This document shows, in pieces, positions 31,837 to 43,145 of a stretch of 64,000 nt of DNA. The stretch's first letter is position 1; each line of letters starts with the position of its first letter. Both the position numbers and the translations under genes were made by a program. A model generated the notes under the pieces. It saw only the letters and a list, made by a program, of their open reading frames with translations, did no database searches and was not told the DNA's origin. Origin of the DNA: Amphibalanus amphitrite (Eukaryota > Arthropoda > Thecostraca > Balanomorpha > Balanidae). The stretch covers positions 1,466,501 to 1,530,500 of the forward strand of contig NW_024881519.1 in the NCBI RefSeq assembly GCF_019059575.1, given 5' to 3'.

Positions 31837-32286
31837 CTGGATGTTTATTTCTCGTTGGGAGGCTTTGCGTTTAGTCCACTTTTCAGAAAGATCATTTGGT
31901 GACTGACCTGTTTTCTTTCCTTGCTGCAATTCATGAGGAGACCGTATGCACCCTTACCTGTCCTTCCGCATCCCACTTAGGAGATGGGTTGTTGCCCCCC
32001 CCCCCCCCCCATGAGTTTTGTGAATATATCTAAAACGAATTTTTGGAGGGGGGATACGATCGGTTCTATGCGACAAGTGACCACACACGCCCAGCCCCAG
32101 GTCCTCTCACTCCTTACCCATATCACCCCCTCCCCAGACCCCACAACACACTCCAGCCCGCCTCATCCACTGAGCCGAGCCGTAACGAGCCTCAGCGCCC
32201 CGGGGCGCGACCTGTCAGCGAACACTGTTATATAACTAGATGCCGGCAGCGCTCGTGCGTTGCCTTGGGCCAGAATTGGAGGATCC

Positions 32287-33156
32287 ATAGCCCAATGACT
32301 TCATTAATAGCGGCTGCGCCATGCCATCTTTCTGTTTCTAATAGCGTGTGTCTAGTTCTATCAGTGTACCGACTTTTGTGTCGCTAGATCGACGTTTCCC
32401 GGGATCAGAGGATCCCTCGTCAAAACCGTTATCCGCCCCCCGCACGCGCAGCTTGCACCCCTGGGATATTATCTCGCCGGAATGTCGTGATCAAATGTAT
32501 TCTTCTTATGACCTGCAAGTTTTGAACCAGTTAGAGCTGCCGTTTACCCTGCAGGCGTGGCAACGTACGAAGGGGTGCAATCGGCTTGCACGTGCATAGC
32601 TCATGCACCACAGAGTTTAGCTCAACCAAATGTGCATTATTTTGGAGGCCTTGCCTGGGACTACCATTGAACCGATTTTGAGGTTGATAGCTTAAAATTT
32701 CTTTGAGCCAGAAGACCTCACGTCAAAACGGTTTTCCGACCCCAGCACGTGCAGCCTGCACCCCTCGCAGACGGTGACCACACTGGAAACTGGTTCAAGG
32801 TCTTACCGATGTGTCCCGCCAGTATGGCTTTGCCCGTGACCTCGGGTTGACCTGTAGCCTTGACAAAAAAAAAAAAATCGTGTCACCGAAACTTTGAAGC
32901 GGAATAGCATGTGCCACGAAGCACCGAGAGAACCGAGGCCAGCACCAAAAGTTTACCTCGCCGGAGACGAATCAAACGGTCCCACTTTCGTCCCGATCGG
33001 TCCACCCATTTTGACTCCAGTCCCAAAAAAGCTTGGACAAACTCACTCACATACTCACATACTCACTCACTCACTGACAAACAGGTTCAGCCGAACTTTT
33101 TTTCAGCGACCCACCAATGGGAATTTCCGGATGCAAAAGCATGCTATCGCATGCTT
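32287..33156. other. Loop region between the long inverted arms
   Basis: No inverted-arm homology. It contains two copies of a CGTCAAAACCGTTATCCG.../...GCAGCTTGCACCCCT-type block (near 32419 and 32720) and an ACTC/ACAT microsatellite (33043-33080). No gene seen. Confidence 0.5.
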
Positions 33157-33199
33157 TTGATCCTCCAATTCTGGATAACAGTGACAATATATCAAATCC

Positions 33200-33290
33200 T
33201 TGAAACTCTATGAATGTCGTCTCGCAGATCCGGCAGTTTGGGCTTCAACGACTGAATGTTGAGGCGTCTAATTATCAAGTCTGGTCCAGT
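33200..33290 (-). pseudogene. N-terminal scrap of a LINE endonuclease domain
   Basis: The minus strand reads LIIRRLNIQSLKPKLPDLRDD, similar to the N-SL-K-L start of EEP endonucleases in Jockey/CR1-like LINEs. The upstream frame is Arg/Gly-rich and the domain stops within ~30 residues. Only the right arm has it. Confidence 0.45.
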
Positions 33291-34553
33291 GTCGCCGTGG
33301 CGGCGCCAGCTCGCGCCGCCTCGATGTCCCCGACGCCTGGACGCGCCCCTGCCCCCGCGGCGTACGCAACCGCCGGCCCGCGTCCCCGCCGGTTCGCTGA
33401 CAGGTCGCGCCCCGGGGCGCTGAGGCTCGTCATTGCTCGGCTCGGTGGATGAGGCGGGCTGGAGTGTGGTGTGGGGAGGGGGTGATGTGGGAAGGGAATG
33501 AGCGGGCGGACCTGGGACTGGGCGTGTGTGGTCACTTGTCGCATAGAACCGATCGTATCCCCCCTCCAAAAATTCGTTTTAGATGTATTCACAAAACCCA
33601 TGGGGGGGGGGGCAACCACTGATCTGCCAAGTGGGGTGCGGAAGGACAGGTAAGGGTGCATACGGTCTCCTCATGAATTGCAGCAAAGAAAGAAAACAGG
33701 TCAGTCACCAAATGATCTTTCTGAAAAGTGGACTAAACACAAAGCCTCCCAACGAGAAATAAACATCCAGCATCCGAAGCGTTTCAAACCGGGCCCCTCA
33801 CTACCGGTCAGTTTTACAGTCGAGCACTCCTACGCTGAGCTACACCGGATGGTGGCTATGGCCGGGGCAAAGTCTGGCCGGGCGGGCGGCGGGGCCGGGA
33901 GGTCGGCGGCAAAGTCAATTAATGTTTTTGTGGGTTTGGGTGCCGGTCACTCTAGCTTGGTGGAATGATGATGGATCATAGGCAAAATTTACAGCGTGGA
34001 GTCCCGGTTCGAGCCTCATCAGGGCTCCGGTTGCTTTTCCGAGTTAGGATGGTTTGATGGCTATTAGTGGTTACGGTTTTATACATGTCGATTGATTGTT
34101 TCATTATTGATTCATTTAATACGTGCCGACATTTAGCATACGAATTGACAACCAGTATCCATCTACCGTTTTCATAAACGTATTGCCTAAATATCATGCA
34201 TAGGCACAAGACTTATGGTTGCCTCGATACCGTGCCAAATCACGTTTTGCACAATGCACAAGTAAAGTAAATTATATTCGCTGGGTCTTTCGTGCATTGT
34301 GCTTATCAAAAACAGGAATGCAATTGTTAAGCGACGCAAAATGTGCAATGCAGGTCTAGGAAGTGACCACGCACACCCGACCAGCTCCCATGGTTCACCA
34401 ACACGCCCCACACCACTCGCCAGCCCACGCCAACCACTGAGACGAGCCCCTCCCCCCGCGGCGTAATTCTTTTTTCCACCCAAAGGAAGGCGCTATACGG
34501 AGAATATCCCATTGCGTCATTGAAAAGTGACTTACACCTCTCACCGGCCAGCT

Positions 34554-34624
34554 GGCTGCGTGGTGTAGTGGTGAGCACACTCGCCTCGTGATCTAATAAC
34601 TAGGGTTCGATCCCCGCCGCCGGC
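34554..34624 (+). ncRNA. tRNA-derived SINE head
   Basis: GTGGTGTAGTGGTGAGCACA is a good box A and GGGTTCGATCCC a perfect box B, about 35 bases apart. The stems pair only partly, so it is a tRNA-derived retroposon, not a tRNA gene. A TTGTAGG tract follows. Confidence 0.65.
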
Positions 34625-34640
34625 CGAACTTTTTGGCGCG

Positions 34641-34765
34641 TTGTAGGTTAGGTTGTAGGTTTGTAGGTTGTAGGTTTGTAGGTTGTAGGTCTGTAGGTTA
34701 GGTTGTAGGTTAGGTTGTAGGTTGTAGGTTTGTAGGTTGTAGGTTAGGTCAGGTGAGGTTAGGTT
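34641..34765 (+). repeat. TTGTAGG/TTAGG tandem tract
   Basis: About 15 variants of GTAGGTTGTAGGTTT and TTAGG. It probably arose by expansion of the SINE tail. The TTAGG words are not in a pure array, so I do not call it telomeric. Confidence 0.85.
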
Positions 34766-35055
34766 ATGTTTGTTTTTGTTTGGTTTGTTTACCAAGAAGC
34801 ATCTTCGGGTATAGCGCCTTCCTTTGGTTGGAAAAAAGAAACACGCCCCCCGCGCTGGTCTGACGCAACAACTGGTCTACAAAGCGCTCCACCCGGCGAC
34901 CCGAGCCGATGTCAAACGGCGTGGGTAGACTGTGCCGCATAACTTTCGGGTCATGCGGCACAGCCTACCTGTACCAGGCGGCTGCTGCCAATGCTGAGCC
35001 ATAGGAACCCGGTGGATAAAGAGTAGAGGACCATCAACCTGTACACGACTGTACA

Positions 35056-35623
35056 GTGGGTCTATTTAAGATCTCCAGAGCCACCACGTGGCGCTACGGT
35101 CGGGGTAGGGCGAGTCCAAATCCCGAGGGGAATGACTAGTTACCGGTCATTGCGGGGGAAGAAGGGAGGGGGAGTGACGCGCTGCTATCGCGGCGTGGAG
35201 CGTGCGTAGCGCCGGGAGTGGGCCGCCAATAACTGCCCGCGGCTGAAGCGAGGGGATGCTGGTTGCGGGTGTGCTCACTCAGGTACGGTGGTATCCTGTT
35301 CAGGTGGAACCAGCAATAATGCGACGGAAGTGACTTAGTTATCTCAAACGGACAAGCGAAAGGAAACGCCTTAAAACTTGTAGCAAAAATGTTAACCAAT
35401 GGTAATTGAAATCTAGGACCTATACTTTCAATCGATATTTGCATGATGTCTTAGGCTTTTCTCAATTTTTATTCAGTTACATAATTTTTTATTCTTTGGT
35501 GCGCTCAGCCGTGATGGGTTTGTATCGGGTCGAAAAAAAATCAGGAGTTGAAATGGGTCCAGAGAAACGGCAAAAGAATATTTGAAACTAAGCAAAACAT
35601 TTTCCGCTGCCCTGCAACATAGA
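35056..35623. other. Unassigned sequence
   Basis: GC-rich then A+T-rich, with no recognised gene. A minus-strand 102-codon frame has no family signature. Confidence 0.4.
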
Positions 35624-36648
35624 TAGGGGAGAGCGGGGCCAGTTGAAACACGGGGTCAGATGAAACATGGCTTTATTTTCAACAGTATGCAACATATGGC
35701 GTTGCCGACACCACTGCGCATCCGCGCTCGACCACTTCCTTTGTCAACGGCGTTTGGGCGACAAACGGACGGTAATTTTGATTTGACACTTGTTTTTGTG
35801 TTTTTGAGGGGCGTTTGGGAGAAATCGTTCTTATGAATATTTTGTGATATCTCATATACCTTTGTTTGCTGAAAGAAGAACTCCTGGCTCCGGAATAACA
35901 CCTTATTTGGCCCTTCATTCAGCATGATGCCGTCCCTCCAGCTCGTTTGACATGTGCTTTACGGCGCGTGCGAGATGGCGGGAGCGGATGGGGTCAATTG
36001 AAACGCTTCTCTGAGGGTCAGTTGAAACAGGGCCACAGGCCGTTTCAATGGACCCCGGTGACCTTTGCAATGGTTATTGTTCAGGGGCTGTAAACATTAA
36101 AGGAAATAGTCCACCTTTGAAATGAGCTCTTAAACTGAAATAGTAGTTTAATAGAGCTCAATTTTGACCCCTTTTTCTCCAGCCTTTTGCTTGAAAGCAC
36201 ACTATAGCCTGAGATATTTCTCATTTTTCTCATCCGCCCATTTTACCATAGTCTATGTACTTTATGTCACCTATTATGCGAAACTTTGCACTTTTAGCTT
36301 TCCAACGACCTATTGAATGTAGCATTTGGAAAAGTAAACCGGACAAAATTTCTCCTTAAGAAAGTGGCCTTAAAGAGGAAAACATCCCATTGTTAAGGAT
36401 AGGTGCAATTGACCCCATGGGCTGGTTCAATTGACCCTCCCATCGGGGTCATTTGAAACGGGCGTAGAGCTGTTTTATAAGCATGCGTTTGGCAGCAAAA
36501 TATGTTTGAAACATAATTTTACGTATCTTAAAATAAAGCCGAAAGAGCATATTTTTTCATGGCATTGTGCATTTTTCGATATGACAACTAGATCTCGCTG
36601 TGCATGTCAATATATAAAAAGTGGTTCAACTGGCCCCGCTCTCCCCTA
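35624..36648. mobile_element. TA-flanked DNA element, 1,025 bp
   Basis: Ends TAGGGGAGAGCGGGGCCAGT and its complement form 24-bp perfect inverted repeats, including the TA at each end. The interior repeats GTCAATTGAAACG/GTCAGTTGAAAC words. A TA target fits Tc1/mariner or ISL2EU-like elements (inference). No transposase. It ends three bases before the next TTAA element. Confidence 0.8.
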
Positions 36649-36651
36649 CCA

Positions 36652-37833
36652 TTAACCCGCGCCCCGTAGGGCTACCGGCGGACCCTACCACCCGTAGGGG
36701 GGGGGGGCCGTTTCTGCCCCCCCCCTAAGATCTCGGAAAGTTACCGGCCGATTTTCAAAATTCAAACGGTGTTCGATAGCCCCCCCCGGGAACTACCTTG
36801 TGACCAAATTTCATTGACCTAGGTCAAACCGATGACGTCACAGGTCAGGTCAAAGGTCAGATTTTCACCGTTCACAGGCATTTCAAGAAATGTGTTGTGA
36901 AATCGAGTAAATTGGTAATTTATTGAAAACCATCGATGGCACATTGTTCGTCAAACACATACTTTGCTATCTGAGGTCACTGATACCAGGTCAGGTCACA
37001 GCGAGGTTAGGTCACCGGGGGTCACATTATGAAAGTGTCGTGTGATACATGTTTTATGGTCTATTTTACATGAAAAATGAGATTATGTGGGTTAGGTAGC
37101 CTTTGGGGCCAGCCTAGGTCACGTTTTGGTGAAGGTCAGGTCAAGGTCAGGTCAAATTAGGTCAAATTTCAAAGTTGATATTTTTGCATAAAATGGGTAT
37201 CGATTCGATGCAGTTTGTCACGGGGAGTCCAATGGTGGTCTTTGTTTTGCTCTACGAGGTCTAGAATTGCCAAAAATTGAGTTTGAAAATTTGACGTCAT
37301 CATTTTTGAACAGTTTTTTCGCTATAACTTGGCCAAAAAACGAGGTATCGATCTGAAATTTGGTATGTAGATAGAAGACGGTAGGTACTATCACATATAT
37401 TCCGGTTTTTTCGAAAATCAAAAAACTTTTCGGATTTTTCGGCTTATATATCCAAAAAAAATGCATTTTTGATTTTTGGGGGTCAAAACTCAAAAATTTC
37501 AAAAATCCGAGATGGCAGTTTGGTAGCCCTGTCAATTCTACACCTTTTGTGTCTTGATCATTTTTCTGTATCTTCAAAGCTGTAGGCCTGACAGGTCTTC
37601 TCGCGAAGGTCTTTTTTCGGTCGAAAATGACAGAACATGACGTCATTCTGACGTCATTTGTGGCCAACCTATCATAGCCTCTGGAAAAATTTTTGGTCAC
37701 AATGTGTAAAATCGATGCCCGGAGGGGTCCTGAAAGTTTGGTGGCGATATCTCCAGCCGTTTAGGAGATATCGACCGAAAAGGACAGGGGGGGGGGGCCG
37801 TTTCGGCCCCCCCCCCTACGGGGCGCGGGTTAA
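36652..37833. mobile_element. TTAA-flanked piggyBac-like element, 1,182 bp
   Basis: TTAA at 36652-36655 and 37830-37833; inverted ends TTAACCCGCGCCCCGTAGG / CCTACGGGGCGCGGGTTAA. The interior holds AGGTCAGGTCAAAGGTCA near 36842, TGACGTCA words and poly-G arms. It shares ordered homology with 23410-24982 (inverse orientation) and 48423-49324. Confidence 0.88.
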
Positions 37834-38188
37834 CATCCCAACACCTCACCCGCGTCATACATCGCCTGACCATCTAACACCCAAGGCAAACGGTAATTAT
37901 CCTCTACTCGAACTATACCGATATCAATTTCAAACGCCACCAGATTCCTTACTTTACCATTGCAACCCAGACCCCTGGAAACAACGCGACTAGCTGAACT
38001 TAAGATGTATTGCTTGCATTCGTTGCATTGCATCGCAAACAGGAAACCATGCCCATCACCGCGCCTCCACAAATAACGGTGGTACCACCCACAGACCAGC
38101 ACCACCACCGTTTTTTTTTTTTTTGACGAATATTTTACATAATCTGACGGGACCCGCTACTATTCATAAGACCGGCGCGTCACTTACA
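37834..38188. other. Unassigned sequence, possible retroelement terminus
   Basis: Contains a ~14-base T run (38110-38124). The DIRS-type element upstream (on its strand) should end in this interval, but I cannot identify its terminal repeats. Confidence 0.35.
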
Positions 38189-38816
38189 TCAAGTGACGCT
38201 CAGCACAGACGTGTTTCCTCGGACATACCTGCGCACGGCCCGCGACCGCCACCTGCCGGCCTCTGCCAGCTGTAACTCAGACATACCTTTCATTGCGCCG
38301 TGAGATGCCCCGCCAATACGAAGACAGTGGCCCGAAACCCCGGTTGTTGACATGCCGCACTCTCGAGCCACCATCTTCATCACCGCAGACAGCCTGGCCG
38401 AGTCGATCGGAGCACCCGAGGCGTCGATGAAGAACTGTGCTCCTCCATCAGGACGCACCTGAAGGAAGTCCTGAACTGCTTAGACCGGGCAGCATCCCAA
38501 CCCCGGCCTCGCGTCAATTATTATGGTTTGGGGTGTGATGGATGTCTTCGAGGAGGGGACCCGAACGGTGAGCTTACCCCCGGATAGGGATAGTATAGGA
38601 TAGGATATAGGATAGGATAGGGTCTGTCCATTTGATTGTGTGCCGGGCGGTGGCACCCCGCCCGAGTTCCCCCGGCCTGAGGAGTCCGAAAAAAAAAACA
38701 GCAGAAAAATCGCGCGGAAGGCCGCTCGGTCTACCCGCCGAAGACCGACTACATATAGTTTATCTACAAAGCGCATGATTTCCTCTAGTGTAAGAGCCCT
38801 CCGATTATCCGTCGAC
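38189..38816 (-). pseudogene. Tyrosine recombinase, C-terminal part
   Basis: The minus frame from 38815 reads TSTDNRRALTLEEIMRFVDK and AAFRAIFLLFFFSDS; a GGATA-type microsatellite lies at 38583-38622 and stops interrupt between ~38480 and 38458. The catalytic half follows: SGHCLRIGGASHGAMKG (H-x-x-R box), AEAGRWRSRAVRRYVR (W and the nucleophile Tyr). The frame is continuous with 41113-41400 across the 38825-41104 insertion when one GTTCTCAG copy is ignored. In its intact form it would recombine a circular cDNA into the genome. Confidence 0.85.
38583..38622. repeat. (GGATA)n-type microsatellite inside the recombinase remnant
   Basis: GGATAGTATAGGATAGGATATAGGATAGGATAGG. It lies within the recombinase reading frame and inserts Tyr/Pro/Ile-rich residues. 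Confidence 0.9.
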
Positions 38817-38824
38817 GTTCTCAG

Positions 38825-41104
38825 TAGAGGTGGCAAAATGTGGACCCGGGGACCCGGTCTATGGAACCGGTCTGGACCCGGATGGGTCCAGACCGGGTCC
38901 CCCAAAATATTTGGCCGGGTCCAACCGGGTCCTATCATTCCCCTGTGCTTTATGGTAAATGTTAATATCTTTTATGCTTTGGCAAACATAGTTGATGCAG
39001 TTTCCAGTTCATAAGTCCCAATTCCACTTTTTAATTTTAATATTCCTGCAGATTGGGCTACCTATTCTATAGCATACTGGTCAGTCTTGCTTCAATTTCT
39101 TATCTTGTCACCTACAACAGAATAAACAAGTTCTAAGTGCTAGCAATCCAGAAAACGTTTCACCAAATGTTTGTACGGATCACTTCCATTCAGTTTGCTG
39201 TATAACACCTAGCAATATTTTGAGCTGTAGAAATCAAATACCAATAACATATGTAGGTAAGTAGGTATGACTGAAATCCATTTATGAATGGACACAAATC
39301 CAATTGAAGCAAGGCTGACCAGTGGCATTCTCACCTGCCTTTATTGACATACAAAAGTCACTATGCCCATCGGAAATCAGAGTTCATGTTTGATATTCAA
39401 ATGCATTTCATAACTCAAACAGCTTTGAAATTATTTCTATTAGAGCACTTCATGGGCCGGATAAATCCGTTATCCACGGATAAATCCGCGGACCGGATAG
39501 GATTGGATTCTAAATTTGTTAAAAAAGAACGGATATGGGCGGGCCGGATTTGGGAATTGAAGGTTGAACCCGGATCAAAACGGATCAAAATTTTAACATT
39601 CAACATTGAAGTTAAAAATTAACCTAATGTGTTAAGCGGCAGCAGAGGTTTGATTAAAGTAATAGGCATCATTTTATGACACTCACTTGTCATAAGACTT
39701 GTATGGCTGTCTGGTCCCTTAGATTGAATTTGTTAGTCCAGTTTTGGGTGAAACCAGTTATTGGTGAAACGGATTATTACGGATATTTTTTGGAAGTTTG
39801 GCTGCAATACGGGCCATGGGTGGGCCGGATTCTGATATTCAAAGAAAGGCGGATAATGGACGGATCTGGATATGACTTGCCGGATATGGGCCGGGCCGGA
39901 TCCTAAAAAGCCTATCCGTGAAGTGCTCTAATTTCTATCACGGCCAGAAGACAACTCATAAAACCAACATGCCCTTGCATAAATCCATAAAGCTAAAAAT
40001 GAATCCAAAACATTCTCCAGAAACCGTAGTATTGATCAGATTTTTAGCCAACTGGCGCCGCATGGTGGCGCTAGCAGAGCGTATTATACATATAGCGCTC
40101 TACTAGCGCCATCATACGGCAGCAGCTGGCAAAAAACGGAGTCAATACCAATACCCTTCTCCAAGGCCAATGATTCCGTGTTGATGTGAAAATGGCACAT
40201 TTGAGCGCCATATATGCCATGCCTTACGCACGCTAATCTACTGCATAAAGGTTACAATTTTGGAACACGTTCGGGAAGAAATCAGATAAGTCTCAGAACC
40301 CTTGGTAGTTATTCTATATCTAGGTACTAACAAAAATGTAGTTTGTTTTCTACGTTAATAAATTGGCACTTAAGTCATGATCGTAACCTTGCAGTACTTT
40401 GACTTATAAGTTTGTTGCCATTACGATTTTGCAGTACTTTAACCCAAACAAGATTTTGCAGTAATTTAACGCCTGTTTTGTCCTTGCATTGCTATCGTGT
40501 CCAATCGTGTCGACATTTCTGGCGGACCTCACAAAGTTTTGATGTTTCTATTTTGATTTTGAATGTTTTCTCGTTTGGGGCCTTGGATAGTTGATAAAAT
40601 TTGTAAGGACTACTGAATTTAATTCTAAAAACGAATATATTTTACCAAGAATATTAGAAAAGGTATGTATCAGTATGGTTATCTTGTTCCATGTTGGTGT
40701 TAGGTTCTGACTCTGGTGAAGGCACTGCTCCATGGATCCCCAGTTCACATCATTTTTAGCAGCTGTAGTAAAAGTGGCTTAGGTTAGCATGAAATTCATT
40801 GGTCTACTTACTTCTTATATTCTTAAATATGACCTGAATCTGGTTCTAAAATAGAAACTGTGAAGCGAAGTGAAATGACCATGGCATGAGTTTTTTACTT
40901 TGCAACACAAGTTATGCCCAATTGGAAAGAAACTATTTTCTTCTTGCTTTACCTACAACTGTACACAATTTTCATAATGAATTTCGGGAACGGGTCCATC
41001 TGGTTCCAACGCTGACCTAGACCGGGTCTGACCGGTTCCAGAAATGTGCCAGTCAGACCGGGTCCGGGTCCGGGTCCCAAAATTTTCCAGTTTTGCCACC
41101 TCTA
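38825..41104. mobile_element. hAT-like element, 2,280 bp, copy 1
   Basis: Exact 8-bp duplication GTTCTCAG at 38817-38824 and 41105-41112. Termini TAGAGGTGGCAAAA and TTTTGCCACCTCTA. Subterminal GGACCCGG/CCGGGTCC words repeat at both ends. It contains a nested 490-bp element. It is nearly base-identical to the inverted copy at 53611-55890, which has the same length. No transposase frame. Confidence 0.93.
39441..39930. mobile_element. hAT-like element nested in copy 1, 490 bp
   Basis: Exact 8-bp duplication ATTTCTAT at 39433-39440 and 39931-39938; ends TAGAGCACTTCATGG / CCGTGAAGTGCTCTA. Subterminal CCGGATAAATCCG/GGCCGGAT words. Confidence 0.9.
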
Positions 41105-41112
41105 GTTCTCAG

Positions 41113-41400
41113 CCTCTTCGCCCCCTGTAACAGCTGCTTGATCAGAAAGCTGCCCGTAGGATCAGGCAAACCGCGTATCTTGTGTCCATATGCGATAGCT
41201 GACGCATGTGAGGTTAAAGTCGATGACTGGAGACCTTTGTCATACAAGGCAGCTAAGTATTCCGCCACTGCGTCCACGGGCATCGGGAGCGCTAATTTCT
41301 GACCCGGGAGGTGATTGGTAGCCACCTGTATTGTATTGTATTGACAATCGCCGACACTCCACAAACACAGTAGTGGCTGTTCCGTGTCGTAAGTTAAGAA
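41113..41400 (-). pseudogene. Tyrosine recombinase, N-terminal (SAM-like) part
   Basis: The minus strand reads NHLPGQKLALPMPVDAVAEY, LAALYDKGLQSSTLTSHASA and FLIKQLLQGAKRLR, the helical DNA-binding start typical of DIRS/Ngaro recombinases. It is cut at 41113 by the 2,280-bp element and resumes in phase at 38816. Upstream to 41557 no frame is clear. Confidence 0.78.
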
Positions 41401-41557
41401 GTAAAAAACAATGCGATACGTAGGTAGATGGGCATAAGAGAAACATACGCTCACGTCATTCACCACTTTCACACAGATCCTAGGCCTGTCCCCCCCCCCG
41501 CGGAGTCCCTATTACGCTGCGACTTAATGTAACGCTGGAAACGAGCCGGGTAAGCGG

Positions 41558-43067
41558 CCATAGACCCGGGAACAGGGGGGGCAGCGGGGGCGCTTGCCCC
41601 CCCAACTTGAGAGCCGAGGGGGCGGCGCCCCCTCAACATTGAGGCAGCGTGAAAGGATCTTTCCTCCCTTTTCCGGACTTATTTCCTTCTTGTTTACTTT
41701 AGGTATGCATCTAAACATCAACACACGGCCTTTTCCTAGCCATCTGAATGGTTTCTGCTGATACAGTATCGATTTGACAACATCTGCTATTGTCATCCCG
41801 CTTTGGTTTGGGCGTGGCCTTGGCCATAAGTTTAGCATGCCAAATTTTATACTGGACCATTTTGAGTTAACTTTGAGAAATACATAGCGTACAACAGTGG
41901 TAAAATCGTTGCTATAGGTATAACACAGTTTACACTTTACTCGCTCCGGGTGTGAGGGAGGGATGTGGGACAATGAGTGCACCGACGTAGCGCCCTCGGA
42001 AGGCCGGTATGGGATTAAAGCTCAGCGACACATAAGGGTTTGTGTGGTGCCTTCGGTTATCGATAACACCCTCAGAATCACCGGCGTAGGGCCCTCAGAG
42101 CCGCCGGTAAGGGACCTTTAGAGGCACTGGTGTGGGGCCGCCATGCAGGTGCCGGTGTGGGCGCTCAGAGGTGCTAGTGTGATTCTCTCAGAGGCGCCGG
42201 TGAGGGTCCTTACAGGCGTTGCTGTGGGCCCTCATAGACGCTGGTGTGGAGCCGTTACAGACGGGTGTGGGGTCTTTTGAGCTGCTGACGCGAACCCTCT
42301 ACAAGCCGGCAGGGGGTTCTCAGTGACCGGCAAGGGGCCCTTAGACCGACAGAAGAAGTCTTGTGGGGTCCTTGGGAGACCGGTATGGTACTGTCAGACG
42401 CCGGTGGGGCCCTCATGGCTCAGAGTCACCGGTGGGGGGCCCTCAAAAGTCACCAGTCACCAGCCTTTAGATGCGCAGGTGTTGACTGTTGGGTCCTCAG
42501 AGCTGCCGATATAGGGCTTTAATAGGCACTGGTGTAGACACTCGGAGTTGGGGGTGTGAAACGCTCAGAGGCACCGGTGTGGGCCCTCATAGGCGCCGAT
42601 GAGGGCCCCCACAGTTGTCATTATGGGGCCCGCAGAAAAATAAGTGCGTGACCACCACAGGCGGGAAATGTCCCTAGAACTGGCCCCTCATAGGCCGGTA
42701 AGAACTCTCAGAGGCCAGTAACGGGCCTTTGGAGACCACCGAGGGGCCCTTTAAGTCTGCAAAAGGCCCTCAGAAGCCGGCGTGGGCCCTTATGGAGATA
42801 TGTGGGGCTATTTAGGGCCCAAGGGCCCATGAGGTGCTCTAACGAGCCCCATGCGGCCCTTCTGAGTCGAAATATGGCCATCGTTAACCCTCAGCGGTCA
42901 AATGGCACCGCAGGGTCTCTCGGACCCGAGGGTCCCTTTGAACCCGATGGGGGGGGGGGGGGGTACGTGTCCCCTTAGACCCCTAGCTACGCCACTGCTT
43001 CATATGCATCATGTCAGCTATTTTAGGCTCGCCCCCCCCAACTTGAAAATCGTTCCCGGGCCCCTGG
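41558..43067. mobile_element. hAT-like minisatellite-bearing element, 1,510 bp
   Basis: GTAAGCGG (41550-41557) and GTAAGCCG (43068-43075), one mismatch, flank ends CCATAGACCCGGGAAC and CCAGGGGCCCGGGAAC (reverse-complemented). Sequence inside each end shares CCCCCCCAACTTGA. It separates the RNase H and recombinase parts of the DIRS element. Confidence 0.72.
42000..42900. repeat. Minisatellite, GGCCCTCAGAGGCGCCGGTGTGG type
   Basis: Around 25 units of ~30 bp with the core GGCCCTCAGAGGC.CCGGTG. The consensus differs from the minisatellites of the other elements. Confidence 0.85.
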
Positions 43068-43145
43068 GTAAGCCGGGTCAAGTAACAACCTGCTGCCACG
43101 CGCGGTTGTAGAAAGATCTTGTGGCGGGGGCCAGGGCAGCATTAA

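Larger units (their letters stand above)
34461..34845. mobile_element. 385-bp MITE with 9-bp target duplication, hosting a SINE
   Basis: CCCCCCGCG (9 bp) occurs at 34452-34460 and 34846-34854. Ends are inverted around CTTTTTTCC...CCAAAGGAAGGCGCTATAC. A 9-bp duplication suggests a Mutator-like superfamily (inference). The left arm of the host element lacks it, which shows the empty site. Confidence 0.78.
30903..35055. mobile_element. Element with very long inverted arms (>1.3 kb) carrying tRNA-like modules
   Basis: The outer ends are inverted: TGTACAGTCGTGTACAGG at 30903 and its complement ending at 35055. The left arm (30903 to ~32222, resuming briefly at ~32270-32286) is mirrored by the right arm (~33157-35055) in the same order. 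The right arm carries a 34461-34845 MITE; the left lacks about 200 bp that include the endonuclease-like piece at 33200-33290. Copies are close but not identical. I found no clear target duplication. The superfamily is unknown; it could be a foldback or long-TIR DNA element, or two LINE leaders meeting head to head. Confidence 0.75.

Noticed and set aside
33043-33080. ACTC/ACAT repeat as a regulatory array
   Set aside because: Ordinary microsatellite of limited length with no supporting context.
34641-34765. Telomere-like TTAGG array
   Set aside because: TTAGG words are mixed with TTGTAGG and never form a pure array; best explained as a SINE tail expansion.
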